Shown one piece after another: positions 61,835 through 64,000 of a DNA stretch of 64,000 nucleotides. The stretch is from Phycisphaeraceae bacterium (GTDB lineage Bacteria > Planctomycetota > Phycisphaerae > Phycisphaerales > UBA1924), in contig JACKHC010000001.1 in the NCBI GenBank assembly GCA_020639235.1, positions 1,674,001-1,738,000 of the forward strand, given 5' to 3'. A program made the position numbers and the translations under genes. Numbering within the stretch: the stretch's first letter is position 1; each line of letters begins with the position of its first letter. Under the pieces are notes generated by a model. It was not told where the DNA came from. It did not search any database and was given only the letters and a program-made list of their open reading frames with translations.

Positions 61835-62224
61835 ATGAGCGTTCTGGCGCACGGCGTGGACATCGTTGAAGTCTCCCGAATCGGCGCGATGGTCGCCGAG
61901 CACGGCGAGCACTTCCTTGATCGCGTCTTCACACAAGGCGAGCGCGAATATGCGCACGCGTCCAAACGCCGCGACGAGCACCTCGCCGGTCGCTTCGCCG
62001 CCAAGGAAGCCGTCCTCAAAGCGCTCGGCACCGGATGGAGCCAGGGCATCGCGTGGACCGACATCGAAGTCACCCGCGGCCCGGCGGGCGAGCCGGGCGT
62101 CCGACTATCGGGCAAGGCCAAGTCCATCGCCGACTCCCTGGGCATCGGGCGATGGGTCCTCTCCCTGAGCCACACCGAGAACTACGCCGTCGCCTCCGCG
62201 ATCGGCCTCCAGATGCTCGCCTGA
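61835..62224 (+). CDS. acpS: Holo-[acyl-carrier-protein] synthase
   Basis: Transfers 4'-phosphopantetheine from CoA to acyl carrier protein. The 129-residue product has the metal-binding GVDIVEVSRI (Asp9) and the FAAKEAVLKALGTGW motif (Glu58). The family end, LSLSHTENYAVASAI, is also present. It begins 10 nt after the upstream gene with a TAGCAT box 6 nt before the ATG. Confidence 0.96.
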   Translation: MSVLAHGVDIVEVSRIGAMVAEHGEHFLDRVFTQGEREYAHASKRRDEHLAGRFAAKEAVLKALGTGWSQGIAWTDIEVTRGPAGEPGVRLSGKAKSIADSLGIGRWVLSLSHTENYAVASAIGLQMLA

Positions 62225-62247
62225 TTGCGGTCCCCGCCGGGTATGTG

Positions 62248-62253
62248 GATAAT
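62248..62253 (+). promoter_or_regulatory. -10-like box GATAAT, 6 nt before ATG62260
   Basis: First base deviates from TATAAT. The spacing of 6 nt matches the leaderless class. Confidence 0.4.
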
Positions 62254-62259
62254 CGGCCC

Positions 62260-63012
62260 ATGCGCCGGGACAAGAACGCACCCCGCCTCTACGAACTGCT
62301 CGGCGAGAGCCCCCCCTCGCAGGACCGTCTCCGCGCGCCCCTCGTCCCTCGACCGGTCCGGGTCGATCTGCCCGCCGACGACGCGGCTCCGAAGTCGCGA
62401 GTCTCGGGCAACGGACGGACGATCCAACTCCCGGCCGGGTACGCGTTCTTCGCGATTGCATTCCTCCTGCTGGCCCTGATTCTGGGCTACTTCATCGGGT
62501 ACGCCAAGCGCGGCCGCGAGTACACCCGCGAGCAGGCGCGCCTCGCTGCCGAGCAGACGCCCGACAACACGATCCCGATCCGCGACCCCCTCGCCGAGCC
62601 GTCCGGCACCGAGCCGAGGGTCAATTCGCCCCGGCAGACCCCTTCGAACTCGAACTCCGGCGCGTCCAACCCGCCCCTCCAGCCCCGCGCCATCATTATC
62701 GAACGGGGCGACCCCGACCCGCGCGAGCCGGGGCTCAACTACTTCATCGCCGCCCGTCTCCCCCCCGAAAACGCCATCCAGGCCGCCGAATACCTCACTT
62801 CTCGGGGTGTTCCCGCCGCCCGTCTCGCGCCCGACCGCGACAATTGGTGTAAAGTAATCGCCCTGCGTGGGTTCGACGCCTCCTCGGTCCGAGGCCCCGA
62901 AGCCGAAAAACTCGCGGATCAGATCCGCGCCATCGGACGGGACTTCAAGCGGAACGAGCGGGGCGGCGACGACTTCGCCAGCACATACCCGGAGAAGTAC
63001 ACCGGGAACTGA
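62260..63012 (+). CDS. Single-pass membrane protein with SPOR-like C-terminus
   Basis: A 250-residue protein. A cytoplasmic basic N-terminus (1-56) precedes one membrane helix (about 61-82, FFAIAFLLLALILGYFIGYA), a Pro/Ser/Asn-rich linker (about 90-150) and a C-terminal domain with NYFIAARLPPENAIQAAEYLTSRGVPAARL, resembling the SPOR peptidoglycan-binding fold. A SPOR domain would place it at the septum or wall. ATG62260 follows a GATAAT box and gives a plausible topology. The SPOR assignment is tentative. Confidence 0.6.
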   Translation: MRRDKNAPRLYELLGESPPSQDRLRAPLVPRPVRVDLPADDAAPKSRVSGNGRTIQLPAGYAFFAIAFLLLALILGYFIGYAKRGREYTREQARLAAEQTPDNTIPIRDPLAEPSGTEPRVNSPRQTPSNSNSGASNPPLQPRAIIIERGDPDPREPGLNYFIAARLPPENAIQAAEYLTSRGVPAARLAPDRDNWCKVIALRGFDASSVRGPEAEKLADQIRAIGRDFKRNERGGDDFASTYPEKYTGN

Positions 63013-63093
63013 GCCAACGCTCGTTCCCGTTCATCAGTCAATGTTCGGCGCACCGTCACACCGCGGCCGCTCCGATGAAAGGATATCTGAGCC

Positions 63094-63258
63094 ATGAGTC
63101 TGGACCGTTCTCTCAAGACCGGGGGCAACCTCACACAGCACCGCAATGTTCTCAAGCGCGACGAGCGCATCAAGAAGCTCACCGAGACCAAGGGCTTCGA
63201 CAAAGAGCAGAAGCCCGTGCTGGGCCTCGTCAAGACCGCCAACCGCAAGGCCAAGTGA
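63094..63258 (+). CDS. PVC-superphylum small basic protein
   Basis: A 54-residue, Lys/Arg-rich protein starting MSLDRSLKTGGNLTQHRNVL, then KRDERIKKLTETKGFD and VLGLVKTANRKAK. It matches the small basic protein described as shared by Verrucomicrobia, Planctomycetes and Chlamydiae, for which nucleic-acid or ribosome association has been proposed. AAAGGA lies 11 nt before the ATG. It is a strong taxonomic marker for this window. Confidence 0.9.
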   Translation: MSLDRSLKTGGNLTQHRNVLKRDERIKKLTETKGFDKEQKPVLGLVKTANRKAK

Positions 63259-63342
63259 ACGCCGCCGCCCGCGCGTTCGTAACCAAGAGTCCGACGCAGA
63301 CACACCGCGCAAACGCATTGATTGCGCGTCAAGGGTGACGGT

Positions 63343-64000
63343 ATGGACGCCGATCGTCTCATCTCAGACCGGTGCAAAGGCGTTCAGGCCTCGGGCATCC
63401 GCCGCGTCTTCGAACTCGGTGCGCAGCTCACGAACCCCATCGACCTCTCCATCGGCCAGCCCGACTTCCCCGTCCCGGATCCCGTCAAGCGCGCCGCCAT
63501 CGAAGCCATCGAGCAGAACCGCAACGGCTACACCCTGAGCCAGGGCGTCCCCGCGCTCCGCCAGGCGTGCTCCAAACGCATCGCCGACGATCTCGGTTGG
63601 CCGAGCGACACGGGCGCGCCCCAGTCCGATGTGGGCCTGATGGTCACCACCGGCACCTCCGGCGCGCTCTTCCTCATGATGATGGCCCTGCTCTCGCCGG
63701 GCGACGAGATCATCATCCCCGACCCCTACTTCGTCGCTTACCCCTCCATGGCGTCCATCTGCGGCGGGGTCGCCGTCCGGTGCGACACCTACCCCGATTT
63801 CCGCATGACCGCCGAGCGCGTCGAGCCGCTCATCACAAAGCGCACCAAGGCGGTTCTCCTCAACTCGCCCGGCAACCCCACCGGCGTCGTCATGTCGCAA
63901 AGGGAGTGCCGGGAACTCCTCGAACTCTGCCGGCGCAAGGGCATCGTCCTGATCTCCGACGAAATCTACGACGAGTTCTGCTTCGCCGATGCTCAAGAAG
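63343..64000 (+). CDS. Class I/II pyridoxal-phosphate aminotransferase (C-terminus beyond window)
   Basis: The first 219 codons of an aspartate-aminotransferase-fold enzyme. LSIGQPDFPVPDPVKRAAIEAI, TTGTSGALFLMMMALLSPGDEIIIPDPYF and LNSPGNPTGVV are family hallmarks, then LISDEIYDEF with the Asp that contacts the PLP ring. The catalytic Lys lies past the window edge. Substrate cannot be assigned. ATG63343 has no clear SD. Confidence 0.92.
   Translation, partial: MDADRLISDRCKGVQASGIRRVFELGAQLTNPIDLSIGQPDFPVPDPVKRAAIEAIEQNRNGYTLSQGVPALRQACSKRIADDLGWPSDTGAPQSDVGLMVTTGTSGALFLMMMALLSPGDEIIIPDPYFVAYPSMASICGGVAVRCDTYPDFRMTAERVEPLITKRTKAVLLNSPGNPTGVVMSQRECRELLELCRRKGIVLISDEIYDEFCFADAQE

Overview
The window looks like a chromosomal segment from a high-GC planctomycete, most likely of the Phycisphaerae/Phycisphaerales type. 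Evidence: the PVC-superphylum small basic protein (63094-63258), two secreted proteins ending in PEP-CTERM-like sorting tails (11367-12236 and 24238-24957), the CGYDLRG...CPECG zinc-ribbon motif in seven small membrane proteins, two groEL genes, a futalosine-pathway menaquinone gene (mqnC), and a diderm flagellum with L- and P-ring genes. No rRNA, tRNA, CRISPR array, insertion sequence or prophage was recognised. Both ends cut genes: uvrB on the left, a class I aminotransferase on the right.

Layout. 1-9.8 kb: uvrB, a Cu/Zn-type permease coupled to an M50-like protease, a LolD-like ABC ATPase with a MacB/FtsX-type permease, gcvH, a candidate small RNA with a terminator, a TIM-barrel isomerase-like gene, cmk and plsC. 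9.8-20.3 kb: an ArnT/PMT-like glycosyltransferase, a DUF4394 secreted protein, an ECF sigma/anti-sigma pair, two STAS proteins, a small lipoprotein, glmS, a SulP transporter and rarA. 20.3-30.9 kb: an array of tiny, translationally coupled membrane/zinc-ribbon genes, a DUF2231-like protein, a YhaM-like HD exonuclease, a PEP-CTERM protein, a Lon-N protein, entericidin- and DUF1328-type peptides, a tandem pair of zinc-ribbon membrane proteins, a SemiSWEET and mqnC.

30.9-47.9 kb is a flagellar locus. A leftward operon (small unknown gene, flgF, flgG, flgA, flgH) diverges from xerC/D-like, flgI, flgJ, flgN, flgK, flgL, fliW, csrA and three flagellins. Sigma-54-like promoters precede the flgF operon and flgI. 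SD-containing hairpins with GGA in the loop precede fliW and the first flagellin, which suggests FliW-CsrA-flagellin control. 47.9-55.1 kb: pgi, an HMA lipoprotein, an SRPBCC protein, an SDR-DUF2867 protein, two bactofilin-type genes, a CDGSH protein and a MoxR ATPase. 55.3-64 kb: groEL1-groES-groEL2-dnaJ-grpE, an FmdB-type zinc ribbon, acpS, a SPOR-like membrane protein, the PVC small basic protein and the aminotransferase.

The strongest window-wide signal is promoter architecture. At least 16 genes that head transcripts have a TANNNT (-10-like) box only 5-11 nt before the start codon, often without a Shine-Dalgarno sequence, so many mRNAs here are probably leaderless. Genes inside operons, chaperones, flagellar genes and secreted-protein genes instead mostly carry ordinary SD sequences or start/stop overlaps.
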